Assembly (NCBI RefSeq): GCF_000336555.1
Contig: NZ_KB375281.1
Coordinates: 623,703-687,702 of the forward strand
DNA length: 64,000 nt
From: Afipia clevelandensis ATCC 49720
Lineage (GTDB): Bacteria; Pseudomonadota; Alphaproteobacteria; Rhizobiales; Xanthobacteraceae
Reading direction: 5' to 3'
The notes beneath the pieces were generated by a model. It had not been told where the DNA came from. It ran no database searches and saw only the letters and a list, made by a program, of their open reading frames with translations. Below are positions 1-10,846 of the stretch, one piece after another. The number at the start of each line of letters is the position of its first letter. The stretch's first letter is position 1. Both the position numbers and the translations under genes were made by a program.

Positions 1-338
1 GCATGCATTTGCTTGGCACATCCGGCACCGTAACAACGGTTGCGGGCATTCACCTTGGCCTCTCGCATTATGACAGGCGCCGGGTCGATGGTTTGTGGAT
101 GAACGACGCCGACATGGACCGCGCCATCGCGCGCCTGCTCGACATGACCTATCAGGACCGCGCGCGGAATGCCTGCATCGGCGCCGAGCGGGCCGATCTC
201 GTGCTGGCCGGATGCGCCATTCTCGATGCGATCCGCAAGGCGTTCCCGTTGCCGCGCCTGCGGGTGGCGGACCGTGGTCTGCGCGAGGGGATGCTGGTCG
301 AAATGATGCGGGCCGACGGCGCGATCCCGAATTGCTAA
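1..338 (+). CDS. Ppx/GppA family phosphatase, C-terminal end (partial)
   Basis: The start lies left of the window; 111 residues of the C-terminus are visible. They open on LGTSGTVTT, a phosphate-binding motif of the Ppx/GppA exopolyphosphatase and guanosine pentaphosphatase family (ASKHA fold), and continue through ERADLVLAGCAI to a closing ADRGLREGML motif typical of the second domain. Members hydrolyse polyphosphate or pppGpp in the cytoplasm; the fragment does not tell which. The frame is undamaged. It stops 67 bases before rlmE on the same strand, so the two may be co-transcribed. Confidence 0.88.
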   Translation, partial: MHLLGTSGTVTTVAGIHLGLSHYDRRRVDGLWMNDADMDRAIARLLDMTYQDRARNACIGAERADLVLAGCAILDAIRKAFPLPRLRVADRGLREGMLVEMMRADGAIPNC

Positions 339-405
339 AGTGTTCACGCCGCGGCTGAAACGTCGTATGGGATGCGTGTACCCCGTTTTAGATTGATCCT
401 GCTTT

Positions 406-1107
406 ATGGCGAAAGACACCACCGGCCGGCTGCATGTGACCGTCAAGACCGGCGGCAAGCGCAAGCTGTCGTCGAAACTCTGGCTCGAGCGTCAGCTCAA
501 CGATCCCTATGTCGCGCAGGCCAAGCGCGATGGCTTCCGTTCGCGCGCAGCCTACAAGCTGCAGGAAATGGATGACAAGCACCGGCTCCTGAAGCGAGGG
601 CAGGTCGTGGTCGACCTCGGTGCCGCGCCGGGCGGCTGGAGCCAGATCGCCGCGAAGCGCGTCGGATCGCTGGAAGGCAAAGGCAAGGTCGTCGCCATCG
701 ACCTTCTGGACATGCCGGAGGTCCCCGGCGTGACTTTCGCGCAGATGGATTTTCTCGACGACAATGCACCGGACAAACTGCGCGCGATGATCGGCGGCGG
801 CGCGGATGTGGTAATGTCCGACATGGCGGCGAACACCACGGGCCATCGCAAGACCGATCAGCTTCGCATCATCGGTCTGGTGGAAAGCGCGGCGGCCTTC
901 GCCTGCGAGATTCTCAATCCGGGCGGCACGTTTCTGGCAAAAGTGTTTCAGGGCGGTGCCGACGCCGACCTGCTGGTGCAGCTCAAGCGCGACTTCGCCA
1001 GCGTGAAGCACGTCAAGCCCGCCGCCAGCCGGCAGGATTCGTCGGAGCGCTATGTGCTGGCCACGGGATTTAGGGGCGAGAACGGGCTATCGAAACAGGT
1101 GCGTTAG
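406..1107 (+). CDS. rlmE: 23S rRNA 2'-O-ribose methyltransferase RlmE (FtsJ/RrmJ)
   Basis: This 233-residue protein matches RlmE, which methylates the 2'-O of U2552 in 23S rRNA on the 50S subunit using S-adenosylmethionine. The SAM-binding motif I VDLGAAPGGWSQ sits at about residues 69-80. The family's K-D-K-E catalytic tetrad is visible as K51 (RAAYKL), D139 (MSDMAAN), K179 (FLAKVFQGG) and E214 (SSERYVLATG). The N-terminal 25 residues (KTGGKRKLSSK) are basic, as is common in alphaproteobacterial members. Its stop overlaps the stop of the convergent MFS gene by four bases. Confidence 0.96.
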   Translation: MAKDTTGRLHVTVKTGGKRKLSSKLWLERQLNDPYVAQAKRDGFRSRAAYKLQEMDDKHRLLKRGQVVVDLGAAPGGWSQIAAKRVGSLEGKGKVVAIDLLDMPEVPGVTFAQMDFLDDNAPDKLRAMIGGGADVVMSDMAANTTGHRKTDQLRIIGLVESAAAFACEILNPGGTFLAKVFQGGADADLLVQLKRDFASVKHVKPAASRQDSSERYVLATGFRGENGLSKQVR

Positions 1108-2570
1108 CCCAGCTTCTGATCCCGCGCGTCATGGGTGGATTCCGCGGCGGCCGCTTCGGCGGCCTTGGGGCCTTCCATCGTCGGAACCCGGTGGCCCGAA
1201 ATTTCGTGCCCGGCATCTTCCGGCAGCCGCCAGAACGACACCGCCGACAGCGCCGAGAGAATGGCCACGACAATGAAGGCCGGCCAGAAATCGTTCACGC
1301 CGAGTTCCGTTGAATGATTGGCCGCCATGGTCGCCTCGACCGCGAAAGCGCCGACCGCAACGCCTGCCGAGATCGCAAGCTGCTGGTTGACGCTGACCAG
1401 CGTCGTCGCACGGCTCATCTCGCCGGGTGACACTTCAGCATAGGCCATGGTGTTGATCGCCGTGAACTGCAGCGAGCGGAAGAATCCGCCGACGATCAGG
1501 ATGATCATGATCAGCAGCAGCGATGTGTCCGGCGTGAACAGGGCGCAGGCCGCGAGGAAGAATGAACTTGCGACCGCATTGATCGACAGGATGTTGCGGA
1601 AGCCGAAGGTGCGGATGATCCGTCCGGCCAGTGCCTTCATGAAGATGGCACCGACCGCCGATGCAAATGTCACAAGGCCCGACTTGAACGGCGACAGCCC
1701 AAAGCCGATCTGCATCAGCAGCGGCAGCAGGAACGGCAATGCGCCGATGCCGAGGCGATACATGAATCCGCCAGTCAGGCTCGCGCGTAGTGTCGGATGC
1801 CGGATGAGCGTGAAATCGAGCACAGGCGAGGCGGTGCGTCTGGCGTGCCACAGATAGAAGCCCATGGCGATGCCGCCGCCGACAATCAGCGCGATCACGA
1901 TTTGCCATGGCAGCAGGCCAAGCCCGGCGACCGAGAGGCCGAACGCGAGGCCGGCCACGCCGAGGCCCGCGAGCACGAGACCGACGAAATCGAACCGTTC
2001 GGGATTTTCGCTCTTGATAGGGTCGATGTATTTCAGCGCCAGCCAGATGCCGAGCAGCCCGATCGGAATGTTGATCAGGAAGATCCAGTGCCATGAGAAA
2101 TATGTGGTGATAAAACCGCCGAGCGGCGGTCCGATCACCGGGCCGATCAGCGCGGGCATGGTGACCCACGCCATCGCATTCACCAGTGCGCTTTTGTCGA
2201 TGGAGCGCAGCAGCACGAGACGGCCGACCGGCGTCATCATCGCCCCGCCAATGCCCTGGATGATACGTGCGATCACAAAGTGGGTAATCGACGTCGAGAG
2301 CGCGCAGCCGATCGAGCCGATCATGAACACGCCGATGGCGGCGCTGAACACCGCGCGTGCTCCGAAACGGTCGGCGGTCCAGCCGCTGGCCGGAATGAAC
2401 ACTGCGAGTGACAGCAGGTAGGACGTGATCGCCAGCTTCAGCGTCAGCGGGCTGGTCCCGATGTCGGCGGCGATGGCGGGAAGCGACGTTGCGATCACCG
2501 TCGAGTCCATGTTCTCCATGAACAGGGCGCAGGCGACGATCAGCGGTATCAGGCGTTCCTTCTGCATCAT
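1104..2570 (-). CDS. MFS transporter, DHA2-type drug efflux family
   Basis: About 488 residues with roughly 14 hydrophobic segments, as in the DHA2 (EmrB/QacA) branch of the major facilitator superfamily of proton-coupled exporters in the inner membrane. The loop 2-3 signature appears as GWTADRFGARAV and the antiporter motif C as GPVIGPPLGG. I start at the ATG pair at 2570/2567 (MMQKERLIPLI), because the first membrane helix follows directly; a longer frame to 2657 would add a non-membrane leader. The C-terminus carries a 35-residue charged tail. The substrate cannot be read. No membrane-fusion partner gene is adjacent. It is divergent from guaB. Confidence 0.86.
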   Translation of the reverse strand: MMQKERLIPLIVACALFMENMDSTVIATSLPAIAADIGTSPLTLKLAITSYLLSLAVFIPASGWTADRFGARAVFSAAIGVFMIGSIGCALSTSITHFVIARIIQGIGGAMMTPVGRLVLLRSIDKSALVNAMAWVTMPALIGPVIGPPLGGFITTYFSWHWIFLINIPIGLLGIWLALKYIDPIKSENPERFDFVGLVLAGLGVAGLAFGLSVAGLGLLPWQIVIALIVGGGIAMGFYLWHARRTASPVLDFTLIRHPTLRASLTGGFMYRLGIGALPFLLPLLMQIGFGLSPFKSGLVTFASAVGAIFMKALAGRIIRTFGFRNILSINAVASSFFLAACALFTPDTSLLLIMIILIVGGFFRSLQFTAINTMAYAEVSPGEMSRATTLVSVNQQLAISAGVAVGAFAVEATMAANHSTELGVNDFWPAFIVVAILSALSAVSFWRLPEDAGHEISGHRVPTMEGPKAAEAAAAESTHDARDQKLG

Positions 2571-4392
<1,822 letters not shown>

Positions 4393-4538
4393 CTGGTTCC
4401 GTCCCATTTCGGCCTCAACGTCCTGTCAGAACAGGCTGCCTGCGCGCGCCATTGCGCTGCGCGGCGGCGTTCGTTTCCGGAGCCGCCGAGCGGCAGCTTT
4501 TCCGGACGCAATTTTCCTAAAACTTAGAGAAGAACATT

Positions 4539-5165
4539 ATGGTTGATTGGACAGACGACAGGATTGCAGGGCTTTCGGATCAGGATCTGAAGAACCTGAT
4601 GGTGAACGCCGAGCGGAGGTCCGTCGCGGACGTGGTGGCGAAATGCCAGACCGAGCTCGAGAAGCGCAATGCGCTGAAGCCGCGCAAGGCATCGAAGCCG
4701 CGTTCGGAGCTGAAGGAATTCGAGCACACGGTCTCTGAGCAGCTTGCCGAGGTCGGCAAGGAAGTCGCCGGCAAATACGATCTTTCCGAAGAAACCGCCA
4801 AGGCGAAGTCGGAAGGCGTGAAGGGTTTCAAGGCCCATCGCCTTTTGGACTCGAAGGGCTTTGCGAAGCTGGGCGGCATGCAGCGCGACGGCTCGGTCGC
4901 TATCGAGCGTTACATCTCCTATCGCCGCGGCGACAGCACGGCCTATCTCGGTGTTTTCCTGCCGAAGGATGCGCCGGCCGAAGATCACGAATTCCATGTG
5001 ATCGCGCCGAAAGCTGTTCTTGAGGACGGCAAACCGGTTGCCGAAATTCGTCCGAGCGCGACCGACAAGCAGAAGCAGCCCGCCGACAGCGGCCTCGCGT
5101 TCAAGGATTTGCCGAGCGCAGCGGCGGCTTTCGACAAGGCGCTGGCCAAGCTCACGGCGGCTTGA
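4539..5165 (+). CDS. Conserved hypothetical protein, soluble
   Basis: A 208-residue protein with no signal peptide or membrane segment. The first third is charged and probably helical (QDLKNLMVNAERRS), followed by a basic linker around KPRKASKPRSE. A central part holds GFAKLGGMQRDGSVA and AYLGVFLPKDAP, and the tail is Ala-rich. I do not recognise a characterised family. It follows guaB by 146 bases and is closed by a strong terminator at 5194-5224. Codon use matches its neighbours and the frame is clean, so I regard it as a real gene of unknown role. Confidence 0.8.
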   Translation: MVDWTDDRIAGLSDQDLKNLMVNAERRSVADVVAKCQTELEKRNALKPRKASKPRSELKEFEHTVSEQLAEVGKEVAGKYDLSEETAKAKSEGVKGFKAHRLLDSKGFAKLGGMQRDGSVAIERYISYRRGDSTAYLGVFLPKDAPAEDHEFHVIAPKAVLEDGKPVAEIRPSATDKQKQPADSGLAFKDLPSAAAAFDKALAKLTAA

Positions 5166-5193
5166 TCTTTAAAAGTACATACTCTGTTTAAAA

Positions 5194-5224
5194 CGGGAGC
5201 GGCATGGATGTCATGCCGCTCCCG
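5194..5224 (+). terminator. Intrinsic terminator after the 4539-5165 gene
   Basis: A perfect 13-bp stem, CGGGAGCGGCATG (5194-5206) against CATGCCGCTCCCG (5212-5224), with a five-base loop and a T-rich stretch (TTGTTGCTTTG) after it. It lies 28 bases past the stop of the preceding plus-strand gene. Confidence 0.85.
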
Positions 5225-5302
5225 TTGTTGCTTTGGGCCGCATGGTCATGAGGCACGCGCTCGGCTAAACAGTCGTCACGATCCATAAGCCGAGGAAACA
5301 CC

Positions 5303-6337
5303 ATGTCCCAGTCAGCCAAGCGTATCGTTCTTGCCTCCCGTCCTGTCGGTGAACCCAAGCCGGAGAATTTTCGCCTGGAGGATTACCCGGTGCCAACGCC
5401 GGGAGAGGGGCAGATTTTGCTGCGCACGGTCTGGCTGTCGCTCGATCCCTATATGCGCGGGCGCATGGACGACGGACCGTCCTATTCCGCGCCGGTGCCG
5501 ATCGGCGGCGTGATGGAAGGCGGCACCGTTTGCGAAGTGATGGACTCGAAGAATCCCGGCTTTGCGAAGGGCGATTACGTGCTCGCACACACAGGCTGGC
5601 AGCAGTTCGCGCTGTCAGACGGCAAGGGCGTGCGCAAGGTCGATCCGAACATCGCGCCGATTTCCACCGCCGTCGGCGTGCTCGGCATGCCGGGTATGAC
5701 CGCCTACACTGGCCTGCTCGCCATCGGTCAGCCGAAGCCCGGCGAGACCGTGGTGGTCGCAGCGGCGTCAGGCGCGGTGGGGTCGGCGGTTGGCCAAATT
5801 GCGAAGATCAAGGGTGCGCGCGCTGTCGGCATCGCGGGCGGCAAGGAGAAGTGCGACTACGTCAAGAACGAACTCGGCTTCGATGAATGCCTCGACCATC
5901 GCGACGCTGACCTCAAGGCGAAGCTGAAGGAAGCGTGCCCGAAGGGCATCGACGTTTACTTCGAGAATGTCGGCGGGAAGGTGTTCGATGCGGTGCTGCC
6001 GCGCCTGAATGATTTCGCGCGCATTCCGGTGTGCGGCCTGATTGCCGACTACAACACGATCTTCGGCAAGGACACGCCGACGCCGCCATGGGCCAACACC
6101 ATCATGCGCTCCATCCTTGTGAAGCGGCTGACCTTCCGCGGCTTCATCGTGCGCGACTTCGCGGCGATGTATCCGGATTTCATCCGCGACATGTCGCAGT
6201 GGCTGCGCGAGGGCAAGCTCAAGCACAAGGAGTTCGTCACCGAGGGACTCGCGAGCGCGCCGGAAGCCTTCATGGGCCTGCTCAAGGGCGCCAACTTCGG
6301 CAAGCAGCTTGTGCGTGTCGGGCCTGACAAGGCGTGA
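5303..6337 (+). CDS. NADP-dependent medium-chain oxidoreductase (CurA/prostaglandin-reductase-like)
   Basis: A 344-residue zinc-free medium-chain reductase. The N-terminal half is a GroES-like domain; a Rossmann domain starts at about residue 153 with AAASGAVGSAVGQIAK, the glycine-rich nucleotide loop. The LSLDPYMRGRM and YFENVGG motifs are typical of the leukotriene B4 12-hydroxydehydrogenase/CurA branch, which reduces alpha,beta-unsaturated ketones and aldehydes with NADPH. Zinc-binding cysteines are absent, as expected for this branch. It stands alone, with terminators on both sides. The physiological substrate is not readable; detoxification of reactive enones is the likely role. Confidence 0.9.
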   Translation: MSQSAKRIVLASRPVGEPKPENFRLEDYPVPTPGEGQILLRTVWLSLDPYMRGRMDDGPSYSAPVPIGGVMEGGTVCEVMDSKNPGFAKGDYVLAHTGWQQFALSDGKGVRKVDPNIAPISTAVGVLGMPGMTAYTGLLAIGQPKPGETVVVAAASGAVGSAVGQIAKIKGARAVGIAGGKEKCDYVKNELGFDECLDHRDADLKAKLKEACPKGIDVYFENVGGKVFDAVLPRLNDFARIPVCGLIADYNTIFGKDTPTPPWANTIMRSILVKRLTFRGFIVRDFAAMYPDFIRDMSQWLREGKLKHKEFVTEGLASAPEAFMGLLKGANFGKQLVRVGPDKA

Positions 6338-6345
6338 ACATGAAA

Positions 6346-6385
6346 AGCCTCCTTCATCCCGCTTTTCAGTGGGATGAAGGAGGCT
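6346..6385. terminator. Bidirectional terminator between convergent genes
   Basis: A perfect 15-bp stem, AGCCTCCTTCATCCC (6346-6360) and GGGATGAAGGAGGCT (6371-6385), around a 10-base loop. On the minus strand it is followed directly by TTTTCA, so it best serves the gene at 6454-7068; it can also stop transcription from the oxidoreductase on the plus strand. Confidence 0.85.
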
Positions 6386-6453
6386 GAAAATTGTAACGTG
6401 ATGAAATGCGTCGCGTACAAAGGTTTCGGTGATGAAATGTCGGTGCCGGTGCT

Positions 6454-7068
6454 TCACAGCACGCGGTAACGGATGGCGAAGGTGTCGTCCGGGATGCCGC
6501 GCGCGGTGTCGGTGCGGGTCTTGGACATCACGCGATCGACCATGTGCCAGGGTCCGAATTCATCCGAGGGGCTCGGATTTGCCGGAAGCCGCAGTTTGAA
6601 AGCGCGCTGCGCTTCACCGGGCAGGCTCAGGACGACCATTCGCTCGGAGGTGCGGAATTTCAGCGGAACCGAGCCGCGCAGCACGGCGCGGCCGTCTTCT
6701 GTCGCAAGCAGGCCGTCGTCGATCTGCGCCAGCGTCTGGTTCTGATCGGTCAGAAGTTCAACCTGCGCTTCGCGCTTGAGGTCAGCGGCTGCGGCGGTTC
6801 GCGGCAACCTGATTTCAAATTCCACGGCGGGCGCCTTGGCCACCATCCCGAGATGCGACAGCACGGCAGTGCGCAGGCCATAACCGCCGGTGGCGAGCGC
6901 GCCCGTCATCAGAATGACGGCGAGGCTGCGAAGGGCGAGGCCGCGGAAGGTCCGCACCTCGCCCTTGACGAGGTTATCGGAACCGGTTGCGGCGGCGATC
7001 ATCGCCACCGCGGCCCAGCTCGTGAGCGCGCCCAGCACGCCCGCCATTATCGAGATGATATACAGCAT
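6454..7068 (-). CDS. Hypothetical membrane-anchored protein
   Basis: About 204 residues. Two hydrophobic helices lie at the N-terminus (MLYIISIMAGVLGALTS and LRSLAVILMTGALATG), followed by a soluble domain of about 130 residues rich in beta-prone segments (VEFEIRLPR, RTSERMVVLSLPG). The soluble part probably faces the periplasm. I chose the ATG at 7068; the longer frame begins with TTG and adds eight residues. I do not recognise the family. It is divergent from the MAPEG gene and ends in the strong terminator at 6346-6385. Confidence 0.72.
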   Translation of the reverse strand: MLYIISIMAGVLGALTSWAAVAMIAAATGSDNLVKGEVRTFRGLALRSLAVILMTGALATGGYGLRTAVLSHLGMVAKAPAVEFEIRLPRTAAAADLKREAQVELLTDQNQTLAQIDDGLLATEDGRAVLRGSVPLKFRTSERMVVLSLPGEAQRAFKLRLPANPSPSDEFGPWHMVDRVMSKTRTDTARGIPDDTFAIRYRVL

Positions 7069-7220
7069 CGCAGCACCCGCCGGTCCGGCCAACGCCGGAA
7101 CCGATCCTTTCCAGGCATTGGTCGCCGCCGTCCGCGCTCCGGTTCACGGGGCGGAGACAATTGTCAGCGCAGGAGGGGGCCGCTATAGCGGTGGGACAAC
7201 ACATTTTCCGGGGGATTTCG

Positions 7221-7643
7221 ATGTCAGTTCAGATGGTTCTGCTGCCTGTCTTCATGCTGGTTTTGCTCTCCTTCATCCTGATGTTCAGGATGTTTTCGGT
7301 GCGCACCGGCGCGCTGAAAAGCCGGGAGGTGCGGATTTCCGAGATTGCCGTCGGCCAGAAGGCATGGCCCACCAAGGCAGCGCAGGTGAGCAACGCCTAT
7401 TCCAACCAGTTTGAACTGCCGGTGCTGTTCTTCGTGTTGATCGCCATCGCGCTGCCGCTGCGTCAGGCCGATCTCCTCACGGTGCTGCTGTCATGGGTGT
7501 TCGTGGTCACGCGCTACATTCACGCCGGTGTCTATGCGACCTCGAATAACCTCAAGGCGCGCTTTTCGGCCTTCGCCGCCGGGGCGCTTGTGCTTCTGGT
7601 GATGTGGGTCTATTTCGCGCTGAAGATTTTGCTCGCGATCTGA
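7221..7643 (+). CDS. MAPEG family membrane protein
   Basis: A 140-residue protein with three to four membrane helices and the size and layout of the MAPEG family (membrane-associated proteins in eicosanoid and glutathione metabolism). The segment NAYSNQFELPVLFFVL is typical of the bacterial members, whose reactions are mostly unknown. The ATG at 7221 is preceded by GGGGGA six bases upstream, which decides the start; the frame opens further upstream without a ribosome site. It runs into the rsmB-type gene 25 bases later and may share its transcript. Confidence 0.85.
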   Translation: MSVQMVLLPVFMLVLLSFILMFRMFSVRTGALKSREVRISEIAVGQKAWPTKAAQVSNAYSNQFELPVLFFVLIAIALPLRQADLLTVLLSWVFVVTRYIHAGVYATSNNLKARFSAFAAGALVLLVMWVYFALKILLAI

Positions 7644-7668
7644 CGATTGCCGATTCTGAAAGACGACC

Positions 7669-8970
7669 ATGACGCCTGCCGCGCGGCTGTCCGCAGCCAT
7701 CGAGATTCTGGGAGCGATCGACGCGCAGCGCATTCCTGCGCCGAATGCGCTCAAGGAGTGGGGCACCGCGCACCGCTTCGCCGGTTCCGGTGATCGCGCG
7801 GCCATCGCGGGGCTCGTGTTCGACGTGCTGCGCCGCCGGGCCTCGTCCGCATGGCTGATGGATGCAGATACGCCGCGTGCGCGGCTGCTCGGCATGCTCA
7901 GGCTGGAGCGCGGTCTGGATGCCGATGCCGTCGCGGCCCTGTGCGATGGAGGACGCTTTGCGCCGGATCCGCTGACGGACAATGAGCGCGCGGCGCTGAC
8001 CTCGCGCAGCACGAAGGACGCACCAGCGCACATCGCCGGCGATTACCCGGAATGGCTCGACCCGCAGTTCGCCACTGTGTTCGGTGACGAGCGAGTGGAC
8101 GAGGCGATCGCCATGGCCAGCCGCGCGCCGCTTGATCTGAGGGTCAATACGCTCAAGGCGAACCGTGAGAAGGTGCTGGCGTCGATGAAGCATCTCGGCG
8201 CGCGCCCAACGCCTTGGTCGCCGTGGGGATTGCGGATTGATCTTGGCGCCGATGCGCGCAATCCCGGCATCCACTCGGAAGAGGCCTTCATCAAGGGCGG
8301 GGTCGAGGTGCAGGACGAAGGCTCGCAACTCGCGGCACTCCTGAGCGGCGCGAAGCCGGGCGAGCAGGTGATCGACATGTGCGCGGGCGCAGGCGGCAAG
8401 ACGCTGGCGCTCGCCGCGATGATGCAGGGCAAGGGCCGTCTGATTGCCACCGACCATGACAAGCGCCAACTTGCGCCGATCCATGAGCGCCTCTCGCGCG
8501 CGGGCATTCACAATGCGGACGTGCGCACGCCGCGCGGGCCGGACGATACGCTGAGTGACATCAAGGCATCCGCCGATCTTGTGGTGATCGACGCGCCTTG
8601 CACCGGCACCGGAACATGGCGGCGCAACCCGGATGCGAAATGGCGGATGCGCCCCGGCGCGCTCGAGGTTCGCATCAAGGATCAGGCGGAAGTGCTGGAC
8701 CGCGCGGCGGGATTGGTGAAACCCGGCGGGCGCATCGCCTACATCACCTGTTCCGTCCTGCCGCAGGAGAACAATGCGCAGGTGAAGGCGTTCACGGCGC
8801 GGCATCCCGACTACGAGGTGCTCCCGACGGAACGGGTGATGTCGCCCCTCTGGGACAAGGCCGATGACTTCGCCGCCGCCACCATCCAGTCGGTCGAGGG
8901 GCTGTTGATGACCCCGCGCCGGACCGGGACAGACGGGTTCTTTGTGTCGGTGTTGAAAAAGGCGGGATAG
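7669..8970 (+). CDS. RsmB-type rRNA (cytosine-C5)-methyltransferase
   Basis: A 433-residue NOL1/NOP2/Sun-family methyltransferase. The SAM loop is DMCAGAGGKTLALA. The two family cysteines are Cys311 in motif IV (DAPCTGTGTWRRNPD), which helps release the product, and Cys361 in motif VI (TCSVLPQEN), the nucleophile. An N-terminal NusB-like helical region of about 130 residues is shorter than in E. coli RsmB, so equivalence to C967 modification of 16S rRNA is an inference. It follows the MAPEG gene closely and is separated from guaA by an inverted repeat. Confidence 0.9.
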   Translation: MTPAARLSAAIEILGAIDAQRIPAPNALKEWGTAHRFAGSGDRAAIAGLVFDVLRRRASSAWLMDADTPRARLLGMLRLERGLDADAVAALCDGGRFAPDPLTDNERAALTSRSTKDAPAHIAGDYPEWLDPQFATVFGDERVDEAIAMASRAPLDLRVNTLKANREKVLASMKHLGARPTPWSPWGLRIDLGADARNPGIHSEEAFIKGGVEVQDEGSQLAALLSGAKPGEQVIDMCAGAGGKTLALAAMMQGKGRLIATDHDKRQLAPIHERLSRAGIHNADVRTPRGPDDTLSDIKASADLVVIDAPCTGTGTWRRNPDAKWRMRPGALEVRIKDQAEVLDRAAGLVKPGGRIAYITCSVLPQENNAQVKAFTARHPDYEVLPTERVMSPLWDKADDFAAATIQSVEGLLMTPRRTGTDGFFVSVLKKAG

Positions 8971-8977
8971 AAATCTC

Positions 8978-9104
8978 GGGTCGTCCCGGCGAAGGCCGGG
9001 ACCCATAACCACAGAACGTCGTGGGGCGCGAAACGATCGCTCCGGCATCTCTCTCAAATCGAGAGTTCAGGGAGTATGGGTCCCGGCCTTCGCCGGGACG
9101 ACCC
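8978..9104. repeat. 30-bp perfect inverted repeat (dispersed palindromic element)
   Basis: The 30 bases at 8978-9007 recur in reverse complement at 9075-9104. Each arm is itself a small palindrome (CCCGGC-GAA-GGCCGGG) and ends in the ACCCATA/TATGGGT edge. This unit, which reads as RPGEGRDP when translated, is a frequent dispersed repeat in Bradyrhizobiaceae and related genomes. The 67 bases between the arms hold no gene. The element sits exactly between the rsmB-type gene and guaA, and as RNA it would form a very stable stem that could end or stabilise transcripts. Confidence 0.85.
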
Positions 9105-9200
9105 TGGAGGAGATCGCAAGGCACCAAAACCTGCCGATAAGCCCTGTTTTGCGCACGTTCCGGGGTTGCGACTCCGCCCCCCGTCGCGTATTTCCTGCCC

Positions 9201-10796
9201 ATGACAGCACACAGCCAGACCGCCCCAGCGACGCCCGACCCGGCGGCCGCTCACGAAAAGATTCTGATCGTCGATTTCGGCTCGCAGGTGACCCAGCTCA
9301 TCGCGCGCCGCGTCCGTGAAGACGGCGTTTACTCCGAGATCGTGCCGTTCCAGAAGGCCGAAGCGGCCTTCAAGGAGATGAAGCCGAAAGCCGTGATCCT
9401 CTCCGGCGGCCCGGCCTCCGTGCTCGATCAGGACGCGCCATCCGCGCCGATGTCCATCCTCACCGCCGGCATCCCGGTCCTCGGCATCTGCTACGGCGAG
9501 CAGACCATGGCGCAGCAACTCGGCGGCACCGTCGAGGCCGGTCATCACCGCGAGTTCGGACGGGCACTGATCGAGGTCACAGATGACTGCGCGCTGTTCG
9601 AGGGCGTCTGGAAAGTCGGCGAAAAGCATTACGTCTGGATGAGCCACGGCGACCGGGTGACAAAACTGCCGGACGGTTTTCGTGGCGTGGCCAAGGCGCC
9701 GGGCTCACCGATCTCGGTGATCGCCGACGACAAGCGCAAGTTCTACGCGATGCAGTTCCACCCCGAAGTGGTGCATACGCCCGACGGCGCCAAGCTGATC
9801 AGGAATTTCGTGCGCAAGGTCGCCGGCCTCAAGGGCGACTGGACCATGCGCGCTTTCCGCGAGGAAGCCATCGAGAAAATCCGCGCGCAGGTCGGCAAGG
9901 GCCGGGTGATCTGCGGCCTCTCCGGCGGTGTCGATTCATCCGTGGCGGCGATCCTGATTCACGAAGCCATTGGCGATCAGCTCACCTGCGTGTTTGTCGA
10001 TCATGGCATGCTGCGCAAGGACGAGGCCAAGACTGTCGTCGATCTGTTCCGGCATCACTATAACATTCCGCTGGTGCATGTTGATGCGTCGAAGACTTTC
10101 CTGGGCGAGCTTGAGGGCGTCACCGATCCGGAAGTGAAGCGCAAGACCATCGGCCGCCTGTTCATCGACGTGTTCGATGCGGAAGCCAAAAAGATCGGCG
10201 GCGCGGATTTCCTTGCGCAGGGCACGCTCTATCCCGACGTGATTGAAAGCGTCTCGTTCACCGGCGGCCCGTCGGTGACCATCAAGTCGCATCACAACGT
10301 CGGCGGCTTGCCGGCGCGCATGAACATGAAGCTGGTCGAACCCTTGCGAGAACTCTTCAAGGACGAAGTGCGCGCGCTTGGCGTCGAGCTTGGCCTGCCT
10401 GATGTGTTCGTCGGCCGGCATCCGTTTCCGGGACCGGGCCTTGCGATCCGTTGTCCCGGCGAGATCACGCGCGAGAAGCTCGACATCCTGCGCGAAGCCG
10501 ATGCGGTCTACATCGACCAGATCCGCAAGGCGGGCCTTTACGACGCCATCTGGCAGGCGTTTGCCGTGCTGTTGCCGGTGAAGACCGTCGGCGTGATGGG
10601 CGACGGCCGGACTTACGAATACGTGGTCGGCCTGCGCGCAGTGACATCCACCGACGGCATGACGGCGGACTTCTATCCCTACGACATGAAATTCCTTGGC
10701 GAGACCGCGACGCGCATCATCAACGAGGTGAAGGGCGTCAATCGCGTGGTCTACGACGTGACGAGCAAGCCGCCGGGGACGATCGAGTGGGAATAG
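9201..10796 (+). CDS. guaA: GMP synthase (glutamine-hydrolysing)
   Basis: The 531-residue enzyme aminates XMP to GMP using glutamine and ATP. The N-terminal class I glutaminase has its triad at Cys97 (GICYGEQ), His187 and Glu189 (FHPEVVH). The ATP-pyrophosphatase P-loop [12 protein letters not shown] begins near residue 239, and the C-terminal dimer domain carries [13 protein letters not shown]. The first 20 residues are an Ala/Pro/Thr-rich extension seen in many alphaproteobacteria. The inverted repeat ends 96 bases upstream, so the promoter probably lies at or just after that repeat. Confidence 0.98.
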   Translation: MTAHSQTAPATPDPAAAHEKILIVDFGSQVTQLIARRVREDGVYSEIVPFQKAEAAFKEMKPKAVILSGGPASVLDQDAPSAPMSILTAGIPVLGICYGEQTMAQQLGGTVEAGHHREFGRALIEVTDDCALFEGVWKVGEKHYVWMSHGDRVTKLPDGFRGVAKAPGSPISVIADDKRKFYAMQFHPEVVHTPDGAKLIRNFVRKVAGLKGDWTMRAFREEAIEKIRAQVGKGRVICGLSGGVDSSVAAILIHEAIGDQLTCVFVDHGMLRKDEAKTVVDLFRHHYNIPLVHVDASKTFLGELEGVTDPEVKRKTIGRLFIDVFDAEAKKIGGADFLAQGTLYPDVIESVSFTGGPSVTIKSHHNVGGLPARMNMKLVEPLRELFKDEVRALGVELGLPDVFVGRHPFPGPGLAIRCPGEITREKLDILREADAVYIDQIRKAGLYDAIWQAFAVLLPVKTVGVMGDGRTYEYVVGLRAVTSTDGMTADFYPYDMKFLGETATRIINEVKGVNRVVYDVTSKPPGTIEWE

Positions 10797-10846
10797 AAGT
10801 CTGACCACGCTTTCGGTCGTAGTGTATCGATTGAAGTGAGGAGGCC

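Noticed and set aside
7552..9057. A 501-residue open frame opposite the rsmB-type gene.
   Set aside because: Antisense shadow; the real gene has all methyltransferase motifs in order.
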